64,000 nt of DNA from DATFYM01 sp035315065 (GCA_035315065.1 DATFYM010000044.1:35677-99676); one strand, 5' to 3'; positions 17,092-25,638 are shown, counted from the first letter of the stretch. A program made the numbers and translations. The notes: generated from the letters alone by a model not told the origin.

Positions 17092-17947
17092 ACCCGGGGT
17101 CGATCTCGAGACCGAGGCCGGGGCCATCGGGAAGCTGAAAGGTCGAGTTCCTGACTACCGGCGGCTTTCCTGCCGCCATCTTCTCGTATATGCGTCCGGG
17201 ACGGCCCAGACGGTTTTCGGAGCGGTAGAAATTTGTCGTCGCGGCGGCGAGTTGAACCGAGGCATAAGTCCGCACCAGTGTCCCCACGTTGTGCAGGGCC
17301 ATGGGCGTGCGGTACAAAGCCGCGTAATCGGCGATCCTCCGGCAGCCGCTGATACCACCCGCGTAGGAAACATCAGGATGGATGAAGTCCACCGCCTGAG
17401 CGTCGATAAAGGGTTTGAACTGTTTCACCATCTCGAGTTTTTCCCCGGTCAGAATCGGAGTTCGTGTCTCCCGCTTGACCGCGACTCGCAGTATTGGACG
17501 CTGTTCAGCGGGTCCTCAATGAAAAGCGGGCGCATCGATTCGGTGGCCCGCGATATCGCAATGGCGCTGGGGGTGTCCCACTGGTTGTGGCGATGGACGG
17601 CGATGTCGATATCGTCGCCCACGGCGGCGCGCACGTTCTCGAATCCCTGGGCGATCTTCTTCAGTTGCGCGCTGGTAACGGTGGGGCCCACCTCTTCGTG
17701 GGGAGCGAGGGCCTGCATGGGCTCGATCTTAAACGTCGTGAAGCCTTCGGGCTGCTCGCGGATCATCTGCGCCCACTCGCGGCACGAGGCCGGGCTGCTC
17801 ATGTCCTTCAGAAAATCCCCGTGTGAATACAATCGCACGCCATCGCGCACCGGCCCTCCCAGCAGCTTGTGGACAGGGAGATCGAGGATCTTCCCGGCCA
17901 CATCCCACAAAGCAATGTCAATTCCGCTGATTAAGGGGATGATTTGG
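17051..17947 (-). pseudogene. mandelate racemase/muconate lactonizing enzyme-family gene, truncated and frameshifted
   Basis: Two adjacent frames on the minus strand together read as an enolase-superfamily sugar-acid dehydratase. The upstream part begins mid-protein (IPLISGIDIALWDVAG), so roughly the first 110 residues are missing; it contains TTFKIEP (Lys of the active site region) and LFIEDPL. The downstream part continues PILTGEKLEMVKQF, DFIHPDVSYAGGI and MALHNVG with the catalytic His. A single missing base near 17489 (TACTGCGAG where TACTGGCGAG would restore frame) breaks the gene. Loss of the N-terminus means it is dead whether or not the indel is a sequencing error. Confidence 0.8.
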
Positions 17948-18478
17948 ATTTACACGGGACGACAGGAGTGGTGACGCATCCGAATTCATTGTGGATTTTG
18001 GAATCTTCAATCCAAGAGCAAAAATGCGCCGTCCAAATTAGTAACATGCGCGAAGCGCCTTGGAGTGCGGCGGCTTGACGCCGCCTTCCTCGCTGATCGG
18101 ACGCCAAGGTGGCGTAGCCGCCGTTTTCCTCGCTGATCGAATGCCAAGGCGGCGTCAAGCCGCCGCACTCCAAGGCGCTTCGCGCAGCCATCTGATTGAA
18201 AATCCACAATCCAGAATAGACCCCCGCGCCGTAACTTCCGTCGTCCCGCATAGCTCCCGATATTGCGCGGCTTGCGTTGCGGAAGCCGTCGAGGAGTATA
18301 CTTCGCTGCTTCCCGGATGGGTAGATGATGGACGGGGGTGAGCCGGTGGGTTTGGCTGTCGTTGCGGCAGTCTTCCCTCGCTTCTTGTTTTATTCGGAGG
18401 GGGTAAAATAGAATAAGAACGGTTCGGCGAGGCTCTTGTTTTAGTTAGCTGCAATAAGCTGCCCACGAACCGACTCTT
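17948..18478. repeat. non-coding stretch with large composite palindrome
   Basis: No gene. Flanking GGATTTTGGAATCTTCAATCC (about 17994-18014) and its partial inverse near 18194-18214 enclose a perfect 40-bp inverted repeat. The remainder to the Fic gene has no recognisable feature. Confidence 0.7.
18048..18185. repeat. perfect 40-bp inverted repeat of the GGAGTGCGGCGGCTTG type
   Basis: Arms 18048-18087 and 18146-18185 are exact reverse complements; each arm also holds its own small palindrome around GGCGGCTTGACGCCGCC. The 58-bp loop contains two direct copies of a CCTCGCTGATCG...GCCAAGG unit. Related arms occur at 21438-21521 (25 bp, perfect) and a half copy near 34436. The layout resembles REP/BIME-like or MITE-like mobile palindromes. 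Confidence 0.9.
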
Positions 18479-19633
18479 ATGATGCGGACAGGCCAATACG
18501 TAAAACAAGCGACTGGCTACCGGGCGTTTATCCCGGCACCACTCCCTCCCAACCCTCCGGTCGAGATGGACCCGGAGCTGACCCGTCTTCTCTCCGAGGC
18601 CGACCGTTCCCTGGGACGGCTGGACGGGCTTGCCACGATCTTGCCAGACCCGAATTTGTTTGTAGCCATGTATGTACGGCAGGAGGCGGTGCTGAGTTCT
18701 CAAATCGAAGGCACTCAGAGCACGCTCGAAGATGTGCTGCAGTTTGAGATCGATGCCAAAGGAAGAGCATTTCCGAAGGACGTTCAAGAAGTTGTGAACT
18801 ACGTGCGGGCGATGAACTATGGCCTCGCCCGCCGCCAGGACCTTCCCCTAAGCCTTCGCCTCATCCGCGAGATCCATGCGGAGTTGCTCAAAGGGGTTCG
18901 CGGCGTGCATCGCACGCCGGGCACTCCGGGCGAGTTTCGAAGGAGCCAGAACTGGATTGGTCCGGCGAACTGCACCTTGGAGACGGCGATCTTCGTTCCG
19001 CCTCCCGTCCACGAGATGCATCAAGCGCTCGATAATCTGGAAAAGTTCCTTCACGACACCGCCTCGCTGCCGGTGCTGATCCACTGCGGGCTGGCACACG
19101 CGCAGTTTGAGACGATTCATCCGTTTCTCGACGGCAACGGCCGCGTGGGCCGGCTGCTGATTGCGTTTTTGCTCTGCCAGCGGGGCGTTCTCCAGCGGCC
19201 GCTCCTCTATCTGAGCCATTATCTCAAGGCTCGCCGGGCTGAATACTACGATCGGCTGATGGCCGTCCGCAACGCTGGGGACTGGGAAGGCTGGCTGAAG
19301 TTTTTCGTGCGCGGCGTCGACGAGGTCAGCCAGGAGGCAACGGAGACAGCGCGAACCATTCTCAATCTTCGGGAGGGGCACCGTCAGACAATTGCCGCCA
19401 AGCTGGCGGGGAGCGCCAATGGGCTGCAACTGCTCGACGCTCTCTTCGAACAGCCGGTGGTCACGATTCGGAGAGTGGAACAACGCCTCGGGTGTGTTTA
19501 CGCCGCGGCCAGCAAGTTGGTCGACCAGTTTGTTGGGTTAGGACTGCTAGAGGAAGTCACCGGGTTTCAGCGCAATCGCCGGTTCCGCTACGAGCCTTAC
19601 CTCGCGCTTTTCGAGCCCCAGGGCCAGAGTTGA
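18479..19633 (+). CDS. Fic family AMP-transferase-like protein
   Basis: A 384-residue Fic-domain protein predicted to transfer AMP (or another nucleotide part) to target proteins. The core motif HPFLDGNGRVGR at residues 214-225 is complete, with the catalytic His. An N-terminal SSQIEG motif at 73-78 fits the inhibitory helix of class II Fic proteins, whose Glu blocks the ATP site, so the enzyme is probably autoinhibited. The last 100 residues look like a winged-helix (LGCVYAAASKLVDQFVGLGL). A second ATG lies directly after the first. No separate antitoxin is visible. Confidence 0.92.
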   Translation: MMRTGQYVKQATGYRAFIPAPLPPNPPVEMDPELTRLLSEADRSLGRLDGLATILPDPNLFVAMYVRQEAVLSSQIEGTQSTLEDVLQFEIDAKGRAFPKDVQEVVNYVRAMNYGLARRQDLPLSLRLIREIHAELLKGVRGVHRTPGTPGEFRRSQNWIGPANCTLETAIFVPPPVHEMHQALDNLEKFLHDTASLPVLIHCGLAHAQFETIHPFLDGNGRVGRLLIAFLLCQRGVLQRPLLYLSHYLKARRAEYYDRLMAVRNAGDWEGWLKFFVRGVDEVSQEATETARTILNLREGHRQTIAAKLAGSANGLQLLDALFEQPVVTIRRVEQRLGCVYAAASKLVDQFVGLGLLEEVTGFQRNRRFRYEPYLALFEPQGQS

Positions 19634-19832
19634 CGGCGCACTGGATCGCGCGTTCGGAGACTTCAGCCGGTCAAGATCATAGCCAAGACCATATTCCTAG
19701 CCTTGGGCGGGCATAAGCGGCATGGCATCAATGCGGTCGTCTGTCTATCGCTATTTCGATTGGCCACCCGCTACCCGCTTGACGGAGGGGCGTGCGGCGC
19801 GGTACGGTGGGGATGGACTGAAAGGAGCGTCC

Positions 19833-20084
19833 GTGACGATCACCGTTGACATCACACCCGAGGTTGAGGCCGCGCTTGCACGTCAGGCCGCCGCGCATGG
19901 CCGGGCGGTCGAGTCCTATGCCGCCAGCCTGCTGGAAGAGGCTGTTCACCTCCCGGTCGCGCATCGGGCGGCCGCGCCGGCGTCGCCACCTGCCAAGGAT
20001 ATGGTTGAGCTCTTCGCTCCGCTGCGCGGCCTCAATCTGGATTTTGAGCGCGACAGGGATACCGGGCGGGACATCAACCTGTGA
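19833..20084 (+). CDS. VapB-like antitoxin
   Basis: An 83-residue protein starting at a GTG after AAAGGAG; an earlier in-frame ATG would add 37 residues without homology-like character. The N-terminal half (TITVDITPEVEAALARQAAA) resembles a ribbon-helix-helix DNA-binding antitoxin, the C-terminus is the disordered toxin-binding tail. The stop overlaps the start of a PIN-domain toxin gene, the usual order of VapBC. It should both neutralise the toxin and repress the operon. Confidence 0.75.
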   Translation: MTITVDITPEVEAALARQAAAHGRAVESYAASLLEEAVHLPVAHRAAAPASPPAKDMVELFAPLRGLNLDFERDRDTGRDINL

Positions 20085-20509
20085 AGGGATACCTGGTTGA
20101 CACCAACGTCCCGTCTGAGCTGACACGCGAAACCCCCGATGCGCGCGTGGCGGCTTTTCTCAGGAACGCCGGGAAAGAGAGCCTCTTCCTGAGCGTCATG
20201 ACCCTCGGCGAAATCTGTAAGGGCATCGACCTCCTTCCGGTCAGCCAGAAGCGGAGTGCGCTGCAAGTCTGGCTTGAGGTCGATGTGCGTTCCTGGTACG
20301 CCGGACGGATTCTCCCTGTCACCGAATCCATAGCCGAGCGATGGGGTCATCTGGCCGCGACCGCAAAACAGCGGGGCGTCGCGGTGAAGGTTGTGGACGC
20401 CGTCATCGCCGCCACGGCTCTTGAACACGGCCTTACACTCGTGACGCGGAACGTGAAGGACTTTGCCGGCCTCGGCGTCGTTCTTCTCAACCCCTGGGAC
20501 TCGTTGTGA
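20081..20509 (+). CDS. vapC: VapC-type PIN-domain ribonuclease toxin
   Basis: A 142-residue PIN-domain toxin. Conserved acidic residues are in YLVDTNV (first Asp), LGEICKG (Glu), KVVDAVIAATAL (Asp) and TRNVKDF (last Asp), so the metal-dependent RNase site looks complete. It starts at GTG overlapping the antitoxin stop (GTGA). It probably cleaves tRNA or rRNA like other VapCs, but the target cannot be read from the sequence. Confidence 0.88.
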   Translation: MKGYLVDTNVPSELTRETPDARVAAFLRNAGKESLFLSVMTLGEICKGIDLLPVSQKRSALQVWLEVDVRSWYAGRILPVTESIAERWGHLAATAKQRGVAVKVVDAVIAATALEHGLTLVTRNVKDFAGLGVVLLNPWDSL

Positions 20510-20572
20510 ATCTTCACGCGCAAGGCCGCAGGCGTCCAGAAAGCGCGCTGATCCAAGTGTCGAAGTGCGGCG

Positions 20573-20863
20573 ATGGCGGCCATCCATGAAACCATGGAGG
20601 CCTTGCACCATGTTGGGATCATCGACAAACAGGCGAAGCGGCGTTTTCGATGCTGCCTGCCTTACGCCGATCCGGCCCTTGAAGCCGGAAGAGATCAAGG
20701 CGATCCGGGAGAGAGAACACGTCAGCCAAACCGTCTTCGCCAACTACCTCAACGTGCCACCAGCCTAGTCAGCAAGTGGGAGCGCGGCGAAAAGCGGCCT
20801 TCGGCAGCCTCGCTCAGGCTGCTATCAGTGGTCGAGAAGAATGGGCTTGCCGCCGTTGCCTAG
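20573..20863 (+). pseudogene. helix-turn-helix antitoxin-like regulator with two compensating frameshifts
   Basis: The frame starting at 20573 (MAAIHETMEALHHVGIIDK) loses its homology near 20646 where TTTT stands for an expected TTT; the adjacent frame then reads DAACLTPIRPLKPEEIKAIR and SQTVFANYLNV, a Cro/HigA-type HTH. Near 20757 a missing A (GTGCCACC for GTGACCACC) returns to the first frame, which continues TSLVSKWERGEKRPSAASLR to a stop at 20863. So about 37 residues, including the recognition helix, are mistranslated. No matching HigB-type toxin gene remains beside it. Confidence 0.75.
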
Positions 20864-20949
20864 CCGCATGGCACGCCGCCTGAGGGAATCCACTTGTAGT
20901 GAGGATTTGGCACGGGTATACTCTGGGCGGGGCGATGCTGGGCGGGGAT

Positions 20950-21168
20950 GTCTGGCCCATGGCCCGCCCGGTCGTGCTTCCGATGCGGGAATTGAAACCA
21001 ATGGGCTGCCACACTTCCGCGCCACGGGATTGAGGACAACTTTGCCAACAGCAGGCGTATCGAGGCCGCGCGGCGCATGGCCTGGCAGTCGGGCGCGAAA
21101 ACAACGGCCTTTATGATTGGTCCAACCACGACAGGCGCGTGGGGGAAGTAGAGCGGATCGGGATTTGA
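20950..21168 (+). pseudogene. tyrosine recombinase (phage/plasmid integrase), C-terminal relic
   Basis: Reading across small frameshifts, the region spells RASDAGIETNGLPHFRATG, then a block like the family's YLENGGTLE..A helix (FANSRRIEAARRMAWQSGA), then TTA.YDWSNHD and VGEVERIGI before a TGA at 21168. This corresponds to the HxxR box and the Tyr nucleophile region of tyrosine recombinases. At least three indels and the missing N-terminus make it a dead fragment. It marks the area as a former integration site. Confidence 0.65.
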
Positions 21169-21301
21169 GTCGGCTGCCACACGGTAGTTCACGAGACTCT
21201 GTATGACAATTGGCCGGAAGAGACGTGGAGTCAGCGCTTATTGGACTGTGCTCCTTGATGGGAACACGCCATAGTCTGTCGATATTCTTAGGGGACGATA
21301 C

Positions 21302-21595
21302 ATGAGGTTCTATGCGAAAGCGATCTCGGTGCTGGTGGCACTAATCCTAACAGCCGTACCGACTTTGGCCAAGGTCAATATAGATCATACAAGACATCTT
21401 GCAGACCTTTGTGATGCGGGCAAGCAGAATGCTTGCCGAGTGCGGCAGCTTGCTGCCGCTTTCTACCCCAGCAGGTCTGCGACGAGCGGTAACGACAAAG
21501 CGGCAGCAAGCTGCCGCACTCCAAAAGCCAAATTAGGACACTACCACAAGATGATTAGCTTGACAGATACGTTACCCTATATTATCCTAAGCTAG
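21302..21595 (+). CDS. short secreted protein, probably interrupted by a palindromic repeat
   Basis: The first 20 residues form a good signal peptide (VLVALILTAVPTLAKV). From residue 46 on the frame runs through a 25-bp inverted repeat pair (RQLAAAF ... AASCRTP), so the C-terminal half is repeat-derived. The original gene was most likely cut short by arrival of the repeat. No family recognised. Confidence 0.4.
   Translation: MRFYAKAISVLVALILTAVPTLAKVNIDHTRHLADLCDAGKQNACRVRQLAAAFYPSRSATSGNDKAAASCRTPKAKLGHYHKMISLTDTLPYIILS
21438..21521. repeat. perfect 25-bp inverted repeat of the AGTGCGGCAGCTTGC type
   Basis: Arms 21438-21462 and 21497-21521 are exact reverse complements around a 34-bp loop; each arm is itself a small hairpin (GCGGCAGC...GCTGCCGC). 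It is a shorter relative of the 18048-18185 element. Confidence 0.88.
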
Positions 21596-22400
21596 ATGAC
21601 TTCGATGCGCGGCGGAACGGGTAGCCTTCGGCGACCGTGTGCTTAGTGGCCGGTGAAAGGACCTGAAGCGGCGGAGCGCTTGGCCTCCGAGGGGCGGGAA
21701 GAGAGCGGCATGGCGGGAGAATGGCTGATGGCTACGCAAGAGGTCACCGCTCTGCCGGCTTCCTGGTGCAAGTTCGAAAGGACCACCATGTTCCTCCGAG
21801 GTCCCGGGGGATACGGCGGAGCTGGAAGGTTTCACCGGGTGGGGGAAGGGATGCCTGTACGTATTTTCCGCGAGAACCGGGGCTTTCCGCCAGCGAACTA
21901 GTGACGGCATGTAAGGCGGGAATTAAGACGGAGGTGGAAGGGGATGAAGAGGTGGAGCAGGCCGCGCGCCGGCGGTTTGTGGCAGGGTCCGTGGCGCGAC
22001 GCCCAGGGACGAGCGCCATCGCTGGCCGGACTCAAGTCGTGAGGGGCTTCATGGTTACACTTATGGTCAAACTGAGAAAATTAATAGGGAAATTAATTAC
22101 CTTTTATGGCCGACCGTCGCGGAGAGTCAGTATTGTAAACGAAGGAGTTATTTCAAGAAGTGTCCGTTTCCGGTCGTTTTTGGGCTACAAAATCGTGCCA
22201 GATTTTACCAGATTTTACCATTTTTTGCCAAGAACGTGCATCGAAGGGGCTCGAAGATGGCATTAAGCGACGGTTTTTCAAGGCCGATCTATCAAAAACG
22301 TGTCAAGTCTAGGGGCTCGTGTCAAGCTGTAAGCTCTCAGCCATCAGTCATCAGTAATCGGCCTTCGGTTCTCATCGACAGGCCGACCTGCAACGCGGGA
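21596..22400. other. stretch without convincing genes
   Basis: Several short frames exist but none has a ribosome binding site plus family-like sequence. The segment 22060-22260 is notably AT-rich and contains a tandem CAGATTTTAC pair near 22198-22218. I see no functional element here. Confidence 0.5.
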
Positions 22401-22999
22401 ACTGAGATGGGGGTGACAGGTGCCGGGCGGCCGTTTCGGGGTTCGTCGGGCACCACCGAAAGTCTGCGAGGCCAACTTGTTGATTCGAAGAAGGTTGCTA
22501 GCCGAGTTCCGCAGCCGCAGGAGGTACGGCATGTTGAATTCAAAGGACTTACTGGCGATGTCTCCGGCCAACGTCGCAGCGACCTTTTCGGGTTTTGTCG
22601 GCGACTTAAAAGTGGCGAGGCCAAATTGATGATTCAGCAAGGGTTGCTGAACAAGCTGCTGAGGAGAACGGGCGAAGACTTACTCAACCTAAAGGACTTG
22701 CTAACCGTTTTTCCGAGAAGCTGCCGGGCGACGTTTTCGGGCTTTGTCGGGCCGCTCCCCGGTGGCGAGGCTAATATGTTGATTCAACAATGGTTATTGG
22801 AAACATTGCTGAAGAGAACTGGCGAACGCTCGCTCAATCTAAAGGACTTGCTGACCGTTCTTCCGCGGAGTGGCCGGGCGACTTTTTCGGGCTTTGTCGG
22901 GCCACTTCCACGAGGCGAGGCCTATCTATTGATTCCGAAGGGGTTGTTGGCCAGATTGCGGCGAAGAACGGGAGGATGCATGCTCAATCTAAAGGACTT
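22401..22999 (+). repeat. four tandem copies of a 150-bp repeat
   Basis: The marker AAAGGACTT ends at 22550, 22699, 22849 and 22999, giving periods of 149, 150 and 150 bp. Each unit contains a TTTTCGGG.TTTGTCGG block, a GGCGAGGC block, a TTGATTC block and the CTCAA.CTAAAGGACTT end. Copies 2 and 3 are closest. The frame 22236-23456 stays open through the last copies and reads a 50-residue unit (ATFSGFVGPLP, LNLKDLL), but copy 1 is one base short and shifts frame, and no start context supports translation. I treat it as a minisatellite that may derive from coding DNA. Confidence 0.85.
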
Positions 23000-23194
23000 A
23001 CTAATTGGGTTTGCGTCGAGTCTTAGGCGCTCGCTCGAAAACCTGCCTGTTTTGAGGCCTCGTTTTTGTGCAAAATCGCCCCAAATTCTGCCATTTTCCG
23101 GCGAAAACGTGCAGATGAGGGCAGAAAACGCACGCTTGTTGCCGCCGATTTTGGGAAAGCATAGAAGGTGTGAAATAATTGCAAAGGGGCTTCC

Positions 23195-23299
23195 AACACA
23201 GAGACACAGAGGCACAGAGAAAAATGACAAACCTATGGAAATAAATGACATCTCATGTATCTTCCCACTCCTTCTCTGTGTCTCTGCGCCTCTGTGTTT
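23195..23299. repeat. CACAGAG inverted repeat
   Basis: Left arm 23195-23222 repeats ACACAGAG/GCACAGAG units; right arm 23273-23299 is the reverse complement (CTCTGTGTCTCTGCGCC...). A roughly 50-bp AT-rich loop lies between. Another family of the intergenic short-period hairpins. Confidence 0.85.
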
Positions 23300-23541
23300 A
23301 ATTCTCTCGCAGCTTCATATCGGATCCCGCGGTTTTGCGTCAGGCTTTGCGTCAGGCCGTGAACGGCGGACCTTGTGCCCTGTAACTGCCTTGAATGGAC
23401 CAATGCAGTGCGGTCGAACTGGCTCTTTTCCTTTGGAGGACGACCTGTCAGGATAGCTAACGGTGAACAGGGAGCGGGAACCGGGAAGAGGAACAGATTC
23501 CCGTATGCTGTCTACCGACTACTATCTACGGGGAGTATCGT

Positions 23542-24720
23542 ATGAAGAACGGATGGCAGTTCGCAACTCAAGCGGTGCATGCGGGCGAAGCGCCCGACCC
23601 GGCCACGGGAGCGCTCGACACGCCCATCTACCAATCCACCACTTTTGTCTCCGCCGACGCGGACGAGATGGCGGCGGTCTACGGGGAAGAGAAATTCGGG
23701 TACATGTACACGCGTTACGGCAACCCCACCATCCGCGCCCTGGAGCAGAAGCTGGCCGCGCTGGAGGCCGGCGAGGACGCGCTGGCGTTTTCCACCGGCA
23801 TGGCCGCCATCTCCTCCGCCATCCTGGGATTCGTCAAGGCCGGCGACCACGTGGTCGCCGCCCGGTCGCTCTATGGCGCCGCCTACAACTTCCTCAACCG
23901 CAAGCTGCCGGCAATGGGCGCGTCCACCACCTTCGTGCCGTCGACGCGAGTGGAGGACTTCGAGAAGGCGATCCAGCCCAACACGCGGCTGATCTACTTT
24001 GAGACGCCCTCCAACCCCATCCTCGAGATTCTGGACATCTCCGCGCTGGCGGCGTTGGGCAGGGCGCGCAACCTTCCCACCATGATCGACAACACCTTTG
24101 CCTCGCCCGCGCTCCAGCAGCCGCTCACGATGGGAGTGACGGTGGTGGTCCACTCGGCCACCAAGTACCTCTGCGGCCACGGCGACGCGATGGGCGGCGC
24201 CGCCATCGGCTCCAAGGAGTACATCTCGCATCTGGTGCACGACGTCATTCGCGACTTTGGCGGCGTCATCAGTCCCTTCAACGCCTGGCTGATCCTGCGT
24301 GGCATCCACACGCTGCACCTGCGCATGCCCGCCCATTGCGCGAACGCCGAGAAGGTCGCCGCCTTTCTCCACCAGCATCCCAAGGTGGAGCGTGTGAACT
24401 ACCCGGGCCTGCCGCACCATCCCGGCCACGACGTGGCGAGAAAACAGATGAAGGCCTTCGGGGCCATGATGAGCTTCGAGGTGAAGGGGGGCTACGAGGC
24501 GGGCAAGAAGGTAACGGACGGCGTCAAGATCTTCGCGCGCGCCGCGAGCCTCGGCGACACGCGTTCCCTGATCGTGCACTCGGCCTCCACCAGCCACCGC
24601 GCCGTGCCGCGCGATCAACGGCTCGCCATCGGCATCAGCGACGGCCTGGTGCGGCTGTCGGTAGGCGTGGAAGCGGCGGAAGACCTGATCCACGATCTCG
24701 CTCAGGCGCTGGCCAACTGA
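23542..24720 (+). CDS. PLP-dependent trans-sulfuration enzyme (cystathionine/methionine gamma-lyase or O-acetylhomoserine sulfhydrylase family)
   Basis: A 392-residue Cys/Met-metabolism PLP enzyme. YTRYGNPT provides the phosphate-contact Tyr/Arg, SGMAAI-type loop (FSTGMAAISS) binds the cofactor, DNTFASP and HSATKYLCGHGD hold the PLP Asp and the Schiff-base Lys at 208; SLGDTRSLI and SVGVE are typical C-terminal motifs. It is cytoplasmic. A GGGGAG site precedes the ATG. Cystathionine gamma-lyase, methionine gamma-lyase and O-acetylhomoserine enzymes cannot be separated safely by eye. Confidence 0.9.
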   Translation: MKNGWQFATQAVHAGEAPDPATGALDTPIYQSTTFVSADADEMAAVYGEEKFGYMYTRYGNPTIRALEQKLAALEAGEDALAFSTGMAAISSAILGFVKAGDHVVAARSLYGAAYNFLNRKLPAMGASTTFVPSTRVEDFEKAIQPNTRLIYFETPSNPILEILDISALAALGRARNLPTMIDNTFASPALQQPLTMGVTVVVHSATKYLCGHGDAMGGAAIGSKEYISHLVHDVIRDFGGVISPFNAWLILRGIHTLHLRMPAHCANAEKVAAFLHQHPKVERVNYPGLPHHPGHDVARKQMKAFGAMMSFEVKGGYEAGKKVTDGVKIFARAASLGDTRSLIVHSASTSHRAVPRDQRLAIGISDGLVRLSVGVEAAEDLIHDLAQALAN

Positions 24721-25062
24721 ATTGTGAATAGTGAATGGTGAAGGGGCAAAAGAGTGAAGGGTAAAGGGTGAAAGGAAGAATTGACGATTGACGATTGCAG
24801 ATTGACGATTGGAAGACGGGAGCCTTCAATCGTCAATCGGCGATCGTGAATTCCTGATCCAAGAACAGTGATATGTGAAGAGCGAAGGGTGAACACTTTG
24901 ACGATCCACGATCTTCGATTGACGAGTAAAAAGACCGGACTGGAGGCCGTCTTCTCTTTCAATCGTCAATCGTCAATCTGCAATCGTCAATTCTTCGTTT
25001 ACCCTTCAGCCTTTACCCTTTACCCTTTTGCCTTTTTGCCCTTTGCTATCCACTATTCGGCC
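24720..25062. repeat. three-layer nested inverted repeat
   Basis: From outside in: GAATAGTGAATGG (about 24725-24737) pairs with CCACTATTC near 25050; GTGAAGGGTAAAGGGTGAAAGG units (24735-24775) pair with TACCCTTTACCC units (25000-25035); GACGATTGACGATT units (24778-24812) pair with AATCGTCAATCGTCAAT units (24960-24992). Additional GACGATT hairpins lie inside. It fills the gap between two convergent genes and encodes nothing I can support. Confidence 0.85.
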
Positions 25063-25406
25063 TGCAGGCGCGCCGTGCTGCCGTACCTTTGGGTCGCGTA
25101 ACCCACGATCAAGCCTACCGTGCCGCCCGGCAGCATGATCTTAAAGTAATATCCGTGGCCATCAATATAGGCTACAGAAAAGGCTAGAATCAATCCCACC
25201 GCGAGGCCGAAAATAATGCCCAAGGCAAGCGAGTTCACCTTGCGCGCGAACCAGCCGATCAGCACGCCAGCGATGAGCCCCTTGACGGTGGATCCGATCA
25301 CGATGCCCACAATACCGGCTCGCGCTTCGGGATAAAGCCACGCGGTCAGGCCGTCGAAGGCACCCAGTATGCCTCCCAATAAGAGTCCCAGCGCAATCTT
25401 GTTCAT
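25053..25406 (-). CDS. small integral membrane protein, glycine-rich
   Basis: A 117-residue protein with four predicted membrane helices (around residues 3-22, 30-50, 57-78, 88-105) rich in Gly, as in glycine-zipper membrane proteins. The ATG at 25406 follows GGGAGG at 7 bases, so the upstream in-frame ATG is rejected. No family name can be given. It is monocistronic. Confidence 0.6.
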   Translation of the reverse strand: MNKIALGLLLGGILGAFDGLTAWLYPEARAGIVGIVIGSTVKGLIAGVLIGWFARKVNSLALGIIFGLAVGLILAFSVAYIDGHGYYFKIMLPGGTVGLIVGYATQRYGSTARLQAE

Positions 25407-25476
25407 GAGCCAACCTCCCAAGGGGAATGCCCCTCAATCTACAGATGACGACATAAGTGGTGACGCACTCGCATTC

Positions 25477-25567
25477 ATTTTGGATTTTGGATTTTGGATT
25501 TGGGATTGAAGACCCGTTGTGGTCGCCCTTCTCTTCAATCCAAAATCGAAAATCCAAAATCCAAAAT
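25477..25567. repeat. GGATTTT / AAAATCC inverted repeat
   Basis: Arms 25477-25512 and 25532-25567 (36 bp each) are near-perfect reverse complements made of ATTTTGG units, with a 19-bp loop. The same family brackets the palindrome at 18048-18185. Confidence 0.85.
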
Positions 25568-25638
25568 TATCCAAAATAAAGGCCTCACGCAGCGATTTTG
25601 GTCGTCCTATATAGTATTACCCGCTGCCTTCGATTCCT

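Noticed and set aside
21653..21901. short plus-strand frames around 21.7 kb
   Set aside because: Overlapping open frames in all directions with no ribosome site, signal peptide or family motif.
22401..22999. CRISPR-like array
   Set aside because: The repeat unit is 150 bp, diverged throughout, with no short exact repeat and unique spacers, and there are no cas genes.
22236..23456. 406-codon open frame across the 150-bp repeats as a gene
   Set aside because: No ribosome site, start inside AT-rich debris, one repeat copy out of frame, and the end runs through a CACAGAG hairpin; kept only as a repeat with possible coding ancestry.
24778..24996. GACGATT repeats as CRISPR or iteron origin
   Set aside because: Units are in opposing arms, no replication initiator gene is near, and the same repeats appear at many unrelated gaps.
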